Source: an uncultured Flavobacteriaceae bacterium
GTDB taxonomy: Bacteria > Bacteroidota > Bacteroidia > Flavobacteriales > Flavobacteriaceae
DNA length: 64,000 bases
Reading direction: 5' to 3'
Assembly: GCA_947486785.1 (NCBI GenBank)
Contig: CANKUU010000013.1
Coordinates: 52,800 to 116,799 of the forward strand
Position 1 is the first letter of the stretch. Each line of letters opens with the position of its first letter. The translations under genes and the position numbers were made by a program. This document shows, in pieces, positions 1 to 10,669 of the stretch. Under the pieces are notes generated by a model. It did not search any database. It was not told the DNA's origin and worked only from the letters and a program-made list of their open reading frames with translations.

Positions 1-2223
1 CCCACTAAGCCATATGCTACCCAACGCGATTTGGCCTTGGCATATTCTCCTGGTGTTGCTGAGCCTTGTTTAGAAATAGCAAAGGATAAGGATAACGCCT
101 ATAAATATACCTCTAAAGGAAATTTAGTAGCCATTATATCTAACGGTACAGCTGTTTTAGGATTAGGTAATATTGGTCCAGAAGCGTCTAAGCCTGTTAT
201 GGAAGGAAAGGGTTTACTCTTTAAAATTTTTGCTGATATTGATGGTATAGATATCGAAGTAGATACCGAAGATGTAGAAAAGTTTATTGAGACGGTAAAG
301 ATGATAGCACCTACTTTTGGAGGAATCAATTTAGAGGATATAAAGGCACCAGAAGCGTTTGAGATTGAACGACGGTTGAAAGAAGAGTTAGATATACCTG
401 TAATGCACGACGATCAACACGGTACTGCAATTATTTCTTCTGCTGCCTTGCTGAATGCCTTAGAGCTCACAGGAAAAAAGATAGAACAAGTGAAAATTGT
501 AGTAAGTGGCGCTGGTGCGGCTGCGGTTTCTTGTACTAGACTATATAAAGCTTTCGGAGCAAAAAATGAGAATATTGTTATGCTCGATAGTAAGGGGGTA
601 ATTAGAAAAGATCGTAAGAACCTCTCTCAAGAAAAGCTAGAATTTGCCTCAGATCAAAAAATAGATACGCTTGAAGAAGCTCTAAAAGGCGCAGATGTTT
701 TTATAGGGCTATCTATTAAAGATATCGTAACTCCTGCTATGTTGCTTTCCATGGCGAAAGATCCTATTGTTTTTGCAATGGCGAATCCTGATCCTGAGAT
801 TAAATATGATTTAGCAATAAAAACTCGAAAAGATATTGTGATGGCAACTGGCCGGTCAGATCATCCGAATCAGGTGAATAATGTTTTAGGGTTTCCATTC
901 ATATTTAGAGGCGCTTTAGATGTGCGAGCTACTGTCATCAATGAGGCCATGAAAATGGCTGCGGTAAAAGCTTTGGCAAAACTTACTCGCGAACCCGTAC
1001 CAGAGCAGGTAAATATAGCTTATGGTGAAACACGATTAACTTTCGGAAAAGAATATATAATTCCAAAACCTTTTGATCCTCGTTTAATTTCTGAAATTCC
1101 GCCAGCTATTGCTAAAGCCGCTATGGATACTGGTGTAGCCAAAGAACCCATAAAAGACTGGGAAAAGTATAAAGAAGAATTGCGTCAGCGATCAGGTGAG
1201 GATAATAAAGTAGTTCGCTTACTACATAATCGAGCAAAAATAGATTTAAAAAGAATTGTTTATGCCGAGGCAGATCATTTAGATGTGTTAAAAGCAGCTC
1301 AAATTGTTCACGAGGAAAAAATTGCTATTCCTATTTTATTAGGTAACAAAGAGATAATTACAGAACTAATGGTAGAGTTAGGGTTTGATGCAGACATCGA
1401 AATTATAGACCCAAGCGAGCCAAACTCTCTTGCGAAGAGAAACCAATATGCAGAAAAGTTTTGGAAGGCTAGAAAAAGAAAAGGATCAACCCTTTATAAT
1501 TCAAAGTCTAAAATGCGAGAACGAAACTATTTTGGTTCTATGATGGTTTTAGAAGGTGACGCTGATGGAATGATATCGGGCTATTCAAGAGCTTATCCAA
1601 GAGTGGTAAAACCTGTTTTTGAAGTAATTGGTAGAGCCACTAATGTAACAAAAGTGGCAACGGTGCATTTAATGATTACCGAAAAAGGACCTTTATTTTT
1701 AGCAGATACTTCTATAAATATTGACCCAAGCGCCGAACAACTAGCAGAAATTGCAATAAATACGGCAAATGTGGCTACTACTTTTGGTTTTAATCCAGTA
1801 ATGGCCTTACTGTCTTATGCTAATTTTGGATCTTCTTCGCATCCGAATTCAAGAAAAGTTAAAGATGCGGTTCAAATTTTACATGAAACTAATCCTAATT
1901 TAGTGGTTGACGGGGAAATTCAAACCGATTTTGCTTTAAATAAAGAGCTTTTACAAAGTCAATTTCCGTTTTCTAAATTAGCAGGTAAAAAAGTAAACAC
2001 ACTTATCTTTCCAAATTTAGAGTCGGCTAATATTACCTACAAACTTTTAAAAGAGCTTAACGGGGCAGATTCTATTGGCCCAATAATGGTAGGGCTAAAA
2101 AAATCGGTTCATATTATTCAGTTAGGCGCAAGTGTAGATGAAATTGTAAATATGACAGCCGTTGCTGCAATTGATGCTCAAGAACGGGGAAGACGTAAAA
2201 AAGAAAAAATAGAAAAAAAATAA
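1..2223 (+). CDS. maeB: NADP-dependent malic enzyme with C-terminal phosphotransacetylase-like domain (5' partial)
   Basis: Converts malate to pyruvate and CO2 with reduction of NAD(P). The reading frame is open from base 1: the codons before the first TTG (position 31) encode PTKPYATQRD, which belongs to the conserved malic-enzyme N-terminus, so the true start is outside the window. Visible landmarks are the YSPGVAEPC segment, the catalytic HDDQHGTA motif (about nt 403-426) and a GAGAAA nucleotide-binding loop (about nt 512-530). From about nt 1230 to the end the protein continues into a phosphate acetyl/butyryltransferase-like domain, the usual architecture of the large (about 750-aa) MaeB form. 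In that form the second domain is generally regulatory rather than an active transferase. ruvA follows 57 bp downstream on the same strand. Confidence 0.95.
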   Translation, partial: PTKPYATQRDLALAYSPGVAEPCLEIAKDKDNAYKYTSKGNLVAIISNGTAVLGLGNIGPEASKPVMEGKGLLFKIFADIDGIDIEVDTEDVEKFIETVKMIAPTFGGINLEDIKAPEAFEIERRLKEELDIPVMHDDQHGTAIISSAALLNALELTGKKIEQVKIVVSGAGAAAVSCTRLYKAFGAKNENIVMLDSKGVIRKDRKNLSQEKLEFASDQKIDTLEEALKGADVFIGLSIKDIVTPAMLLSMAKDPIVFAMANPDPEIKYDLAIKTRKDIVMATGRSDHPNQVNNVLGFPFIFRGALDVRATVINEAMKMAAVKALAKLTREPVPEQVNIAYGETRLTFGKEYIIPKPFDPRLISEIPPAIAKAAMDTGVAKEPIKDWEKYKEELRQRSGEDNKVVRLLHNRAKIDLKRIVYAEADHLDVLKAAQIVHEEKIAIPILLGNKEIITELMVELGFDADIEIIDPSEPNSLAKRNQYAEKFWKARKRKGSTLYNSKSKMRERNYFGSMMVLEGDADGMISGYSRAYPRVVKPVFEVIGRATNVTKVATVHLMITEKGPLFLADTSINIDPSAEQLAEIAINTANVATTFGFNPVMALLSYANFGSSSHPNSRKVKDAVQILHETNPNLVVDGEIQTDFALNKELLQSQFPFSKLAGKKVNTLIFPNLESANITYKLLKELNGADSIGPIMVGLKKSVHIIQLGASVDEIVNMTAVAAIDAQERGRRKKEKIEKK

Positions 2224-2280
2224 CAATTATAAAGACGTTTAAATAAGTATAAAACTTCAGTTAAGTCCTCAGTAACGCAT

Positions 2281-2862
2281 ATGATTCATCACTTAAAAGG
2301 TAAACTTGTAGAGAAAAACCCAACGTACCTAATAATAGAATGCGGAGGTGTAGGCTATTTTGTAAACATATCGCTACATACGTTTTCAAACTTAACAGAT
2401 GCCGAAAACATAAATTTATACACGCATCTACAAGTTAAAGAAGATTCACATACCATTTTTGGTTTTTCTCAAAAATCAGAACGAGAAATATTCCGATTAT
2501 TGATATCAGTTTCTGGTATTGGTTCAAGTACAGCAAGAACAATGTTATCCTCATTATCTCCTGCCCAGATAAGAGATGCTATTGCGGGTGGTGATGTTGC
2601 TACTATACAGAGTGTTAAAGGAATAGGTGTAAAAACTGCTCAAAGAGTAATACTAGATCTAAGAGATAAGGTCTTAAAAGTTTATGATATTGATGAAGTT
2701 TCTATTGGTTCAAGCAATACAAAGAAAGATGAAGCGTTATCTGCTTTAGAGGTACTTGGGTTCCCACGTCGACAAGCAGAAAAAGTTGTCGATAAAGTGC
2801 TACTTCAAGACCACACACAAAGCGTTGAGGAAATCTTAAAACTCTCGCTTAAAAATTTGTAA
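2281..2862 (+). CDS. ruvA: Holliday junction branch migration protein RuvA
   Basis: DNA-binding subunit of the RuvAB branch-migration motor, which processes Holliday junctions in recombinational repair. The 193-aa protein has normal length and domain order: an N-terminal OB fold (residues 1-63), two helix-hairpin-helix motifs (ISVSGIGSSTA near 80 and QSVKGIGVKTAQR near 117), and a small C-terminal domain III (about 150-193) that contacts RuvB. The ATG at 2281 starts with MIHHLKGKLVE, the typical RuvA beginning. It sits between maeB and sprA, and its stop codon lies only 5 bp before the sprA start, so the two are probably cotranscribed. Confidence 0.96.
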   Translation: MIHHLKGKLVEKNPTYLIIECGGVGYFVNISLHTFSNLTDAENINLYTHLQVKEDSHTIFGFSQKSEREIFRLLISVSGIGSSTARTMLSSLSPAQIRDAIAGGDVATIQSVKGIGVKTAQRVILDLRDKVLKVYDIDEVSIGSSNTKKDEALSALEVLGFPRRQAEKVVDKVLLQDHTQSVEEILKLSLKNL

Positions 2863-2867
2863 TTAGT

Positions 2868-5800
2868 TTGAAAAAAGGGGCAAAAGAAATACTTAAATGT
2901 TTATTTAGGTTATCTTTCTTATTCATGTTGATTTTTGTAGTGTCGGAATTTTCCCATGCGCAAGAATCGGATGCAATGGAAGGTAACGAGGAAAAGATAG
3001 ATTCTGTAAAAACAGGATTTGCCTTAGGCAAGTTGATTTTAGAAAATCCAGAGAGTATTGTATCTAAATATATTTATGATACCAACATGGATCGCTACAT
3101 TTATAATGAAAAACTAGGCGATTTTAATATCGGTTATCCTATTATTCTTACTCCCGAACAGTATTATGATTTGGTTCGAAAAGAATCTATAAAATCCTAT
3201 TTTAAAGAAAAAACGGATGCTGTTTCCGGTAAAAAAGAAGGTAGTGAAGAGGGTAAAAAGAACCTGTTGCCGATTTTTTACAAGAACAATAAATTTTTTC
3301 AGTCTATTTTTGGAGAAGGGGGTATAGAGGTAATACCTCAAGGCTCTGTTGCGATGGATTTGGGTGTTATTTGGCAAAAAAATGATAATCCGTCTTTATC
3401 TCCTAGAAACCGAACTAACCTTTCTTTCGATTTTGATCAACGAATTAGTTTAAGTTTATTGGGTAATGTAGGCGAACGATTAAAGGTTAATTTTAACTAC
3501 GATACCGAATCAACTTTTGATTTTCAGAATATTTTTAAGTTAGATTACACGCCAACTGAAGATGATATACTTCAAAACATTGAAGCAGGTAACGTTAGTA
3601 TGCCTTTAAATAGTTCATTAATAAAAGGAGCCCAAAGCTTATTTGGTATTAAAACGCAACTGCAATTTGGTAAAACAAAGGTAACTGCAGTATTTTCTGA
3701 ACAAAAATCACAAAATAATACGGTAGTCGCACAAGGGGGCGGTACGTTAAGCGAATTTTCAATTACTGCTTTAGACTATGATGCGGATAGACATTTCTTT
3801 TTGGGGCATTATTTTCGAGACAATTACGATCAAGCGCTGCAAAACTACCCTTACATAAACAGCCAAGTACAAATTACCCGTATTGAAGTTTGGGTAACTA
3901 ATAGAAGTCAGCAAACGGTAAATGTTCGAAACGTTGTTGCGATACAAGATTTAGGTGAGCCTCGTGTAGAAAATACTCGCATTGGCCAGGCAGGTGCACC
4001 AGCTAATTTTTTTAAAAACGTAACCAATCAGCTACCAAGTAATGATGCTAACCGATTTGATCCTTCTCAAATAGGTGGTGCTGGAGCTTTAAATGAAAAT
4101 ATTCGTGACATTGCTACCGTGGAGAATGGTTTTAATGTGCCAGGTTTTCAAATAAACCAAGGTTTTGATTATGCTATATTAGAAAATGCTAGAAAATTAG
4201 AATCAGGCCGCGACTATGATTTTAATACGCAATTAGGGTATATCTCGTTAAATCAAAAACTAAGCAATGATGAAGTTTTAGGTGTTGCGTATCAATACAC
4301 ATTTAACGGAGAGGTTTTTCAAGTAGGTGAATTTGCAAACGGAGGCGTTGAAGCGACCAGAGTTTCTGAGGTAGGTACCGCCGCGCCAATAGTTGATAAC
4401 AATACTTTAGTTTTAAAGTTGTTAAAGAGTAATGTTACAAATATCACAGATCCTATATGGGATTTAATGATGAAAAATATCTATGCTACTGGGGCATTTC
4501 GTTTAAGTCAAGACGATTTTAAGTTAAATATTCTGTATTCAGACCCTACACCCAGAAATTACATTACGCCAGTTGAAGAGGGCATGGGTAGTGGTTGGCC
4601 AGAAGGCTTGCAAGATCGAATATTATTGGACGTATTCAATTTAGACCGACTTAACTCATACAATGATATACAGCCAGGAGGTGATGGTTTCTTTGATTTT
4701 GTGCCTGGTTTAACCGTTAATACACAAAACGGGCTCATTATTTTTACTAAAACTGAGCCTTTTGGTGAATATTTATTTGATATTTTAAATAACAATAGTA
4801 GGTATGATGATGTAGATAGCTATAATGAAAACCAAAAGAAGTATGTCTTTCGAGATTTGTACGAGTTAACAAAATCAGCATCGTTACAAAAACCAGAAAA
4901 GAATAAATTCCTTTTAAAAGGGCGCTATAAATCTGAAGGAGGTAATGGTATACCTATTGGGGCATTTAATGTGCCTAGGGGCTCTGTACGGGTTACTTCG
5001 GGTGGGCGCCAGCTGCAAGAAGGTATCGATTATACGGTAAATTATCAAGCTGGTACAGTACAAATTTTAGACCCTAGTTTAGAGGCTTCAAATACGCCCA
5101 TTAACATTTCCGTAGAAAATAATGCTGTGTTTGGTCAGCAAACAAGACGGTTTACTGGGGTTAATATTGAACATCAGTTTAGTGAAAATTTCCTTTTTGG
5201 GGGAACACTATTAAATTTAAATGAAAGGCCTTTAACCCAAAAATCTAACTTTGGAGTAGAGCCAGTGAATAATACTATTTATGGTTTAAATGCTAATTTT
5301 TCAACAGAAGTTCCCTTTTTAACCCGTTTGGTAAATAAACTGCCGAATATAGATACAGACGTTCCTTCAAATTTATCGGTAAGGGGCGAAGTTGCTTGGC
5401 TTAAGCCTGGGTCACCTTCAAACGCTGATTTTCAAGGAGAAACTACCACTTATTTAGACGATTTTGAGGGTTCTCAAGCCCTAATTGATATTCGTTCTTC
5501 TTTGGGGTGGACATTAGCTAGCCCACCGGTACAATTTACAAAACAAGGCTTCGATTTAAATTCGGCCAATTTGGCGAATGATATTGAAACGGGGTATAAT
5601 CGAGCTAAAATGTCTTGGTATACCATCGATCCCATATTTTACACAAGACAAAGACCATCAGATATTAGCGATAGTGAGATGTCTAAAAATGAAACTAGAC
5701 GTATTTTTATCAATCGCTTATTTGAGCAAGATGTCGCACAAGGGCAGACTCAAGTACAAAACACCTTAAATATTAATTATTTTCCGGGTGAAAAAGGCCC

Positions 5801-8800
5801 TTACAATAACAATCCTAATTTTCAAGGAGAACGACCCGAAGATAAATGGGCGGGTATCATGCGACCTTTGAGTAGTACCAATTTTGAACAATCAAATGTA
5901 GAGTTTGTGCAATTTTGGATTTTAGACCCTTATGTTGACGGAGTAACAAAATCGCCAGGTGAGTTGGTTTTAAATTTTGGTAACATTTCTGAAGATATTT
6001 TAAAAGATGGTAGAAAACAATATGAAAATGGGTTGCCAGGTATTGATAGTAATGATTTAACACGACCAACTTCGTGGGGTAGAGTACCACAAACCCAAGC
6101 TTTGGTATATGCGTTTGATGCAAATGAAAATAATAGAGGTTTACAAGATATTGGTTTTGATGGCTTAGATGATACCCAAGAAGCTACGATTTATTCAAAT
6201 GAGGGTGACGATCCGGCTTTAGATAATTATCAATATTACTTAAACAGATCAGGAACTATTATTGAACGTTACAAAGATTTTAATAATCCAGATGGTAATT
6301 CTCCGGTTGAAGTTAGTGACACCAATAGAGGTTCAAATACCTTGCCCGATGTAGAGGATATCGACAGAGATTTAACCATGAATACGGTGAATAGTTACTA
6401 TGAATACCGAATTCCAATAAAACCAAATTCTACAACTGATGATAAATACGTTTCAGATGTTTTAGAGACCCAGCAAGTGCCTTCTTCGGAAATACCCGAT
6501 GGCAGTACCTTAAACAGACGGTGGATACAGTATAAAATTCCACTTAGCGATTTTACTGATGCTATCGGCGGTATTACCGATTTTAGATCAATCAGTTTTA
6601 TGCGATTGTATTTAACTGGTTTTAATAGTCCTGCGGTTTTACGTTTTGCAACTTTAGACTTAGTTCGAGGCGATTGGAGAACTTATACTAGAAACTTGCA
6701 AGACGATAGGGTTGATAATGACCCAAGCGACGATGGTACTACTACTGATGTGAATGCAGTAAATATTGAAGAAAATGAAAACCGTATTCCAATCAACTAT
6801 GTTTTACCTCCAGGTATTGAGCGTGAAAGGCTGAATAATAATAATACCGTAATTCGCCAAAACGAACAGTCGTTATCATTTGTAGTAAACGATTTAGAGC
6901 CTCAAGATTCTCGGGGCGTATTTAAAAACCTCGACATCGATATTAGACAGTATAAAAAAATGAAAATGTTTTTGCATGCTGAAGAAATTAATGAGAATGA
7001 TTTTGTAGATGATGAAATTGCATTAGTGGGTTTCTTAAGAATAGGAACCGATTTTTCAGAAAATTACTATCAAATAGAGGTGCCACTTCAATTTACACCC
7101 CACGGATCAACCGCCGCAACGGATATCTGGCCAGAAGTAAACAATATGGATGTCTTACTAGCCGACCTTAACAAAATAAAATCGGCTTGGATTGCGAGTG
7201 GCGATTTGTCTAAAGCGCGTTATTTTGAAATTGAAAATGGTGAAGTGATCTCGGTAGATGAGTTTGCACCAAGAACCTTAGGTAATTATCGTATAGGCAT
7301 TAAAGGAAACCCATCTTTAGGAAGTATTAGAAATATGATGGTGGGTATAAAAAATATAAGCGATCAGCGTGTACGAGGAGAAGTTTGGTTTAATGAGTTG
7401 CGTTTGGCTGGCTTAGATAATAATGGAGGTTGGGCAGCTATTGCCGCTATAGACGCTAATATTGCCGATTTTGCAAACATTACCGCAACAGGCGCCAAAA
7501 GTACTTCTGGTTTTGGAGGGCTTGAACAAATGCCAAATGAACGATCTAGAGAAGATGCCGTATCATATGATGTAGTAACAAATGTAAATGTGGGGCAATT
7601 GTTTCCAAAAAAGTGGGGTATTCAAATTCCGTTTAACTATGGTATTTCTGAAGAAATTATAACCCCTGAATTTGATCCGGTTTATGATGATTTAAAACTG
7701 CAAGATTTAATTGATGCTGCGCCAGAAACGTCAGAGAATGAAACTACTCCAACAAAAAGTGATGTTTTAGAACAGGCACAAGATTATACCAAGCGAACGA
7801 GTATTAACCTTATTGGTTTGCGAAAAGAGCGTAGCGAAAAGGCTGATGCTAATTTTTACGATATTGAGAATTTTACCTTTAACTATTCGTACAACGAAAC
7901 AGAGCATCGCGATTTTGAAATTGCAAGTTTAAGAGATCAATCTGTAAACACAGGCTTTGTTTATAACCATGCTTTTAAGCCACTAGAGATAGCTCCTTTT
8001 GCTAAAAAAGACTCGCTGTTTAATGGTAAATATTGGCAATGGTTAAAAGAACTTAATGTGAATCTTTTACCCGCTACTTTTTCATTGAATTCAAATATTG
8101 ACAGGCAGTTTAATCAACAACGTTTTAGAGATGTTAAAGAAGAAGGAGTTACTGTTTTAGATTTGCCGGTTTTGCAGCAGCGAAATTATCAATTTAATTG
8201 GCAATATGCGGTAAATTATAGCTTAACCAAATCGTTGCGTTTAAACTTTACAGGCTCAAATAATAATATTGTTCGTAATTATTTTGATGAGGACTATGAC
8301 GAAAGAGGTAGACCTAGCATAAAATCCGACCTCGTACTTTGGGATGGTTTCTTTGATTTAGGCGAGCCCAATCGGCATACACAAGAAATGCAGTTGAATT
8401 ATGAACTGCCATTTAGTAAAATACCCGCACTAGATTTTATTAGTGCACAGTATAGTTATACCAGTAATTTTGATTGGCAACGTGGTGGAGATGCTCTTAA
8501 TGAAGCGGTTGCGTTAGCAGTTAATCCTAATCCGACTCGAGAGAATCCTTTAAGTACAACCTCTATAAATACCATTCAGAATGCCAATACGCATAATCTT
8601 ACAGCAAATTTAACAATGCAAAAATTGTATGATTTAGTAGGGTTGAAGAAAAAAAATGGTAAAACCAAAGCAAAACCTAAGGCAAAAATTAAAACTAAAG
8701 AAAAAGAAGGTAAGTCTAGTAAAGAAGACAAAGGACCGCGCAAAACCAGTAAGCTGTTTAATACTATAGTAGATGTAGTAACTATGGTAAAGCGTTTAAA

Positions 8801-10130
8801 TATTAATTATAACGAAAATAGTGGAACCGTTTTGCCAGGCTATACAGAGTCTATTGGTTTTATAGGTACATCAAAACCAACATTAGGCTTTGTTTTTGGT
8901 AGTCAGGCAGATGTGCGTTTTGAAGCGGCTAAAAGAGGATGGTTAACTGATTTTGAAGGGTTTAATGAGCAATATAAAAGGCGTACTCAAAAGCAGTTAA
9001 ATATTACTGCTACGGCAAACCCTATTAAAGACTTAACTATTGATTTGGTTGCAGATCGTAAATTTTCAAATAGCACCCAAGAGAGCTACGAGTTTAATGA
9101 TTGGCAAAATGATATCCCAGGCTTAACAAATAGTTTTGGCGATTTTAGTATTTCTACCATGATGATTGGTACAGCTTTTGGTAAGAGTGATGAATTTAAT
9201 TCAGATAACTTTGAAAAGTTTAAAGAAAATAGAGCTACTGTTGCAAATAGGATAGAGCGTGATCGTGGTAACCCATCAGGCGGAGATGTAGATGCAGATG
9301 GTTTTCCAACTCGCTACAGTAAATCTCAGCAAGATGTTTTGCTTCCTGCATTTTTTGCAGCCTATACAGGGCAAGATGCAAAAAGGGTAAACTTAAGTGC
9401 TTTTAGAGATATTCCAATTCCAAGCTGGAGTATTAAGTATACAGGTCTAATGAAAAAGAAATGGTTTAAAAAAAGATTCAAGAGATTCTCTTTAAGTCAT
9501 GGTTATCGGGCTGCTTATAGTATAAATTCTTTTCAAAAAAACCTTGAGCGAATAAATACAACAGTACGTTCCGATAGGCCAGATCCAAACACAGGGGTAA
9601 CGCCAGTTACCAACCAAGATTTTCTGCCAGAGTTTATCTACAATAATGTGGTGCTTACAGATGCTTTTAATCCTTTGGTAAAAGTAGATTTTGAGATGAA
9701 AAATTCGATAAGTGTTTCTGCAGAAGTACGGTCTGATCGTATGCTCTCTCTAAGCTTAGATAATAACTTGTTAACTGAAAATAACGGACAAGAATACTCA
9801 ATTGGATTGGGATATCGTATTAAAGATTTAACATTTGTTACCAAAATAGGTGGCGAAAAGACACGACTTAAAGGCGATTTAAACCTTAAGGCAGATGTTA
9901 AGTTAAGAGATAATTTAACCATTATAAGAAACCTCGATTTAGATAATAATCAAATAGCATCAGGGCAAAATTTAATGTCTATTAAATTTCAAGCAGACTA
10001 CGCGCTAAGCAAAAACATGAATATCCTGTTTTTTTATGATCATTCTTTTTCGCAGTTTGCTGTTTCTACGGCTTTTCCGCAAACTAGTATAAACACAGGG
10101 TTTACATTAAGGTATAATTTTGGAAATTAA
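2868..10130 (+). CDS. sprA: SprA, outer-membrane translocon of the type IX secretion system
   Basis: Giant outer-membrane beta-barrel through which T9SS cargo (adhesins, enzymes) reaches the cell surface; in gliding Flavobacteria it is needed for motility. The 2420-aa length matches SprA of the family (about 2400). The N-terminus has a lysine-rich start, a hydrophobic segment and an SHAQ cleavage-like site near residue 31, i.e. a signal peptide. The C-terminus ends in a beta-strand-like FTLRYNFGN, as in barrel proteins. The best start is TTG at 2868, because no ATG precedes the signal peptide. A lysine-rich low-complexity insert lies at about residues 1926-1960. The position directly after ruvA and before gcvH is the conserved flavobacterial order. 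Confidence 0.95.
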   Translation: MKKGAKEILKCLFRLSFLFMLIFVVSEFSHAQESDAMEGNEEKIDSVKTGFALGKLILENPESIVSKYIYDTNMDRYIYNEKLGDFNIGYPIILTPEQYYDLVRKESIKSYFKEKTDAVSGKKEGSEEGKKNLLPIFYKNNKFFQSIFGEGGIEVIPQGSVAMDLGVIWQKNDNPSLSPRNRTNLSFDFDQRISLSLLGNVGERLKVNFNYDTESTFDFQNIFKLDYTPTEDDILQNIEAGNVSMPLNSSLIKGAQSLFGIKTQLQFGKTKVTAVFSEQKSQNNTVVAQGGGTLSEFSITALDYDADRHFFLGHYFRDNYDQALQNYPYINSQVQITRIEVWVTNRSQQTVNVRNVVAIQDLGEPRVENTRIGQAGAPANFFKNVTNQLPSNDANRFDPSQIGGAGALNENIRDIATVENGFNVPGFQINQGFDYAILENARKLESGRDYDFNTQLGYISLNQKLSNDEVLGVAYQYTFNGEVFQVGEFANGGVEATRVSEVGTAAPIVDNNTLVLKLLKSNVTNITDPIWDLMMKNIYATGAFRLSQDDFKLNILYSDPTPRNYITPVEEGMGSGWPEGLQDRILLDVFNLDRLNSYNDIQPGGDGFFDFVPGLTVNTQNGLIIFTKTEPFGEYLFDILNNNSRYDDVDSYNENQKKYVFRDLYELTKSASLQKPEKNKFLLKGRYKSEGGNGIPIGAFNVPRGSVRVTSGGRQLQEGIDYTVNYQAGTVQILDPSLEASNTPINISVENNAVFGQQTRRFTGVNIEHQFSENFLFGGTLLNLNERPLTQKSNFGVEPVNNTIYGLNANFSTEVPFLTRLVNKLPNIDTDVPSNLSVRGEVAWLKPGSPSNADFQGETTTYLDDFEGSQALIDIRSSLGWTLASPPVQFTKQGFDLNSANLANDIETGYNRAKMSWYTIDPIFYTRQRPSDISDSEMSKNETRRIFINRLFEQDVAQGQTQVQNTLNINYFPGEKGPYNNNPNFQGERPEDKWAGIMRPLSSTNFEQSNVEFVQFWILDPYVDGVTKSPGELVLNFGNISEDILKDGRKQYENGLPGIDSNDLTRPTSWGRVPQTQALVYAFDANENNRGLQDIGFDGLDDTQEATIYSNEGDDPALDNYQYYLNRSGTIIERYKDFNNPDGNSPVEVSDTNRGSNTLPDVEDIDRDLTMNTVNSYYEYRIPIKPNSTTDDKYVSDVLETQQVPSSEIPDGSTLNRRWIQYKIPLSDFTDAIGGITDFRSISFMRLYLTGFNSPAVLRFATLDLVRGDWRTYTRNLQDDRVDNDPSDDGTTTDVNAVNIEENENRIPINYVLPPGIERERLNNNNTVIRQNEQSLSFVVNDLEPQDSRGVFKNLDIDIRQYKKMKMFLHAEEINENDFVDDEIALVGFLRIGTDFSENYYQIEVPLQFTPHGSTAATDIWPEVNNMDVLLADLNKIKSAWIASGDLSKARYFEIENGEVISVDEFAPRTLGNYRIGIKGNPSLGSIRNMMVGIKNISDQRVRGEVWFNELRLAGLDNNGGWAAIAAIDANIADFANITATGAKSTSGFGGLEQMPNERSREDAVSYDVVTNVNVGQLFPKKWGIQIPFNYGISEEIITPEFDPVYDDLKLQDLIDAAPETSENETTPTKSDVLEQAQDYTKRTSINLIGLRKERSEKADANFYDIENFTFNYSYNETEHRDFEIASLRDQSVNTGFVYNHAFKPLEIAPFAKKDSLFNGKYWQWLKELNVNLLPATFSLNSNIDRQFNQQRFRDVKEEGVTVLDLPVLQQRNYQFNWQYAVNYSLTKSLRLNFTGSNNNIVRNYFDEDYDERGRPSIKSDLVLWDGFFDLGEPNRHTQEMQLNYELPFSKIPALDFISAQYSYTSNFDWQRGGDALNEAVALAVNPNPTRENPLSTTSINTIQNANTHNLTANLTMQKLYDLVGLKKKNGKTKAKPKAKIKTKEKEGKSSKEDKGPRKTSKLFNTIVDVVTMVKRLNINYNENSGTVLPGYTESIGFIGTSKPTLGFVFGSQADVRFEAAKRGWLTDFEGFNEQYKRRTQKQLNITATANPIKDLTIDLVADRKFSNSTQESYEFNDWQNDIPGLTNSFGDFSISTMMIGTAFGKSDEFNSDNFEKFKENRATVANRIERDRGNPSGGDVDADGFPTRYSKSQQDVLLPAFFAAYTGQDAKRVNLSAFRDIPIPSWSIKYTGLMKKKWFKKRFKRFSLSHGYRAAYSINSFQKNLERINTTVRSDRPDPNTGVTPVTNQDFLPEFIYNNVVLTDAFNPLVKVDFEMKNSISVSAEVRSDRMLSLSLDNNLLTENNGQEYSIGLGYRIKDLTFVTKIGGEKTRLKGDLNLKADVKLRDNLTIIRNLDLDNNQIASGQNLMSIKFQADYALSKNMNILFFYDHSFSQFAVSTAFPQTSINTGFTLRYNFGN

Positions 10131-10236
10131 CAGGTTTATTGCAATAGAGTTTGCTAGAGAAATATCGTGCAGTAAATCTTCTGTTATAAGTTATGTCTAA
10201 TGATTTTTAAATTTGCCATGCTTTAATTTCTTTTTT

Positions 10237-10266
10237 TTTGAATCTCTAAGTAATCCGTTACATTTG
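10237..10266 (+). promoter_or_regulatory. Bacteroidetes-type promoter of gcvH
   Basis: TTTG at 10237-10240 (-33 element) and TACATTTG at 10259-10266 (-7 element, consensus TAnnTTTG) are separated by 18 nt. The gcvH start codon lies 22 nt downstream of the -7 box. Confidence 0.65.
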
Positions 10267-10288
10267 TCAAACAAATAAAAAAAAGAAA

Positions 10289-10669
10289 ATGAATATACCA
10301 TCAGAATTAAAGTACACCAAAGATCATGAATGGATTCGTATTGAAGGAGATATCGCAACAGTAGGTATTACTGATTTTGCTCAAGGTGAGTTAGGCGATA
10401 TCGTTTATGTTGAGGTTGAAACGCTCGACGAAACCCTTGACCAAGAAGAGGTCTTTGGAACGGTAGAAGCAGTAAAGACGGTTTCAGATCTTTTTCAGCC
10501 TTTGAGTGGCGAAATTATCGCTTTTAATGAGTCTTTAGAAGATGAGCCAGAAAAAGTAAATACCGACCCCTATGGTGACGGTTGGATGGTGAAAATAAAA
10601 ATAAATGATCCGTCGCAGGTAGAAGGACTTCTAAGCGATGCTGATTACAAGGCTTTGATTGGTGCTTAA
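10289..10669 (+). CDS. gcvH: Glycine cleavage system H protein
   Basis: Lipoyl carrier protein that shuttles the aminomethyl group between the P, T and L proteins of glycine decarboxylase. The 126-aa length is standard. The lipoylation site is the lysine in [10 protein letters not shown]63, within the usual EAVK context. The N-terminal KYTKDHEWI and the C-terminal [10 protein letters not shown] segments are typical. It has its own promoter upstream, and its stop codon overlaps the start of the VanZ-like gene. The other glycine cleavage genes are not in this window. Confidence 0.96.
   Translation: MNIPSELKYTKDHEWIRIEGDIATVGITDFAQGELGDIVYVEVETLDETLDQEEVFGTVEAVKTVSDLFQPLSGEIIAFNESLEDEPEKVNTDPYGDGWMVKIKINDPSQVEGLLSDADYKALIGA

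Noticed and set aside
31..33. TTG as start codon of the malic enzyme
   Set aside because: The frame is open and conserved upstream to base 1, so the gene begins outside the window.
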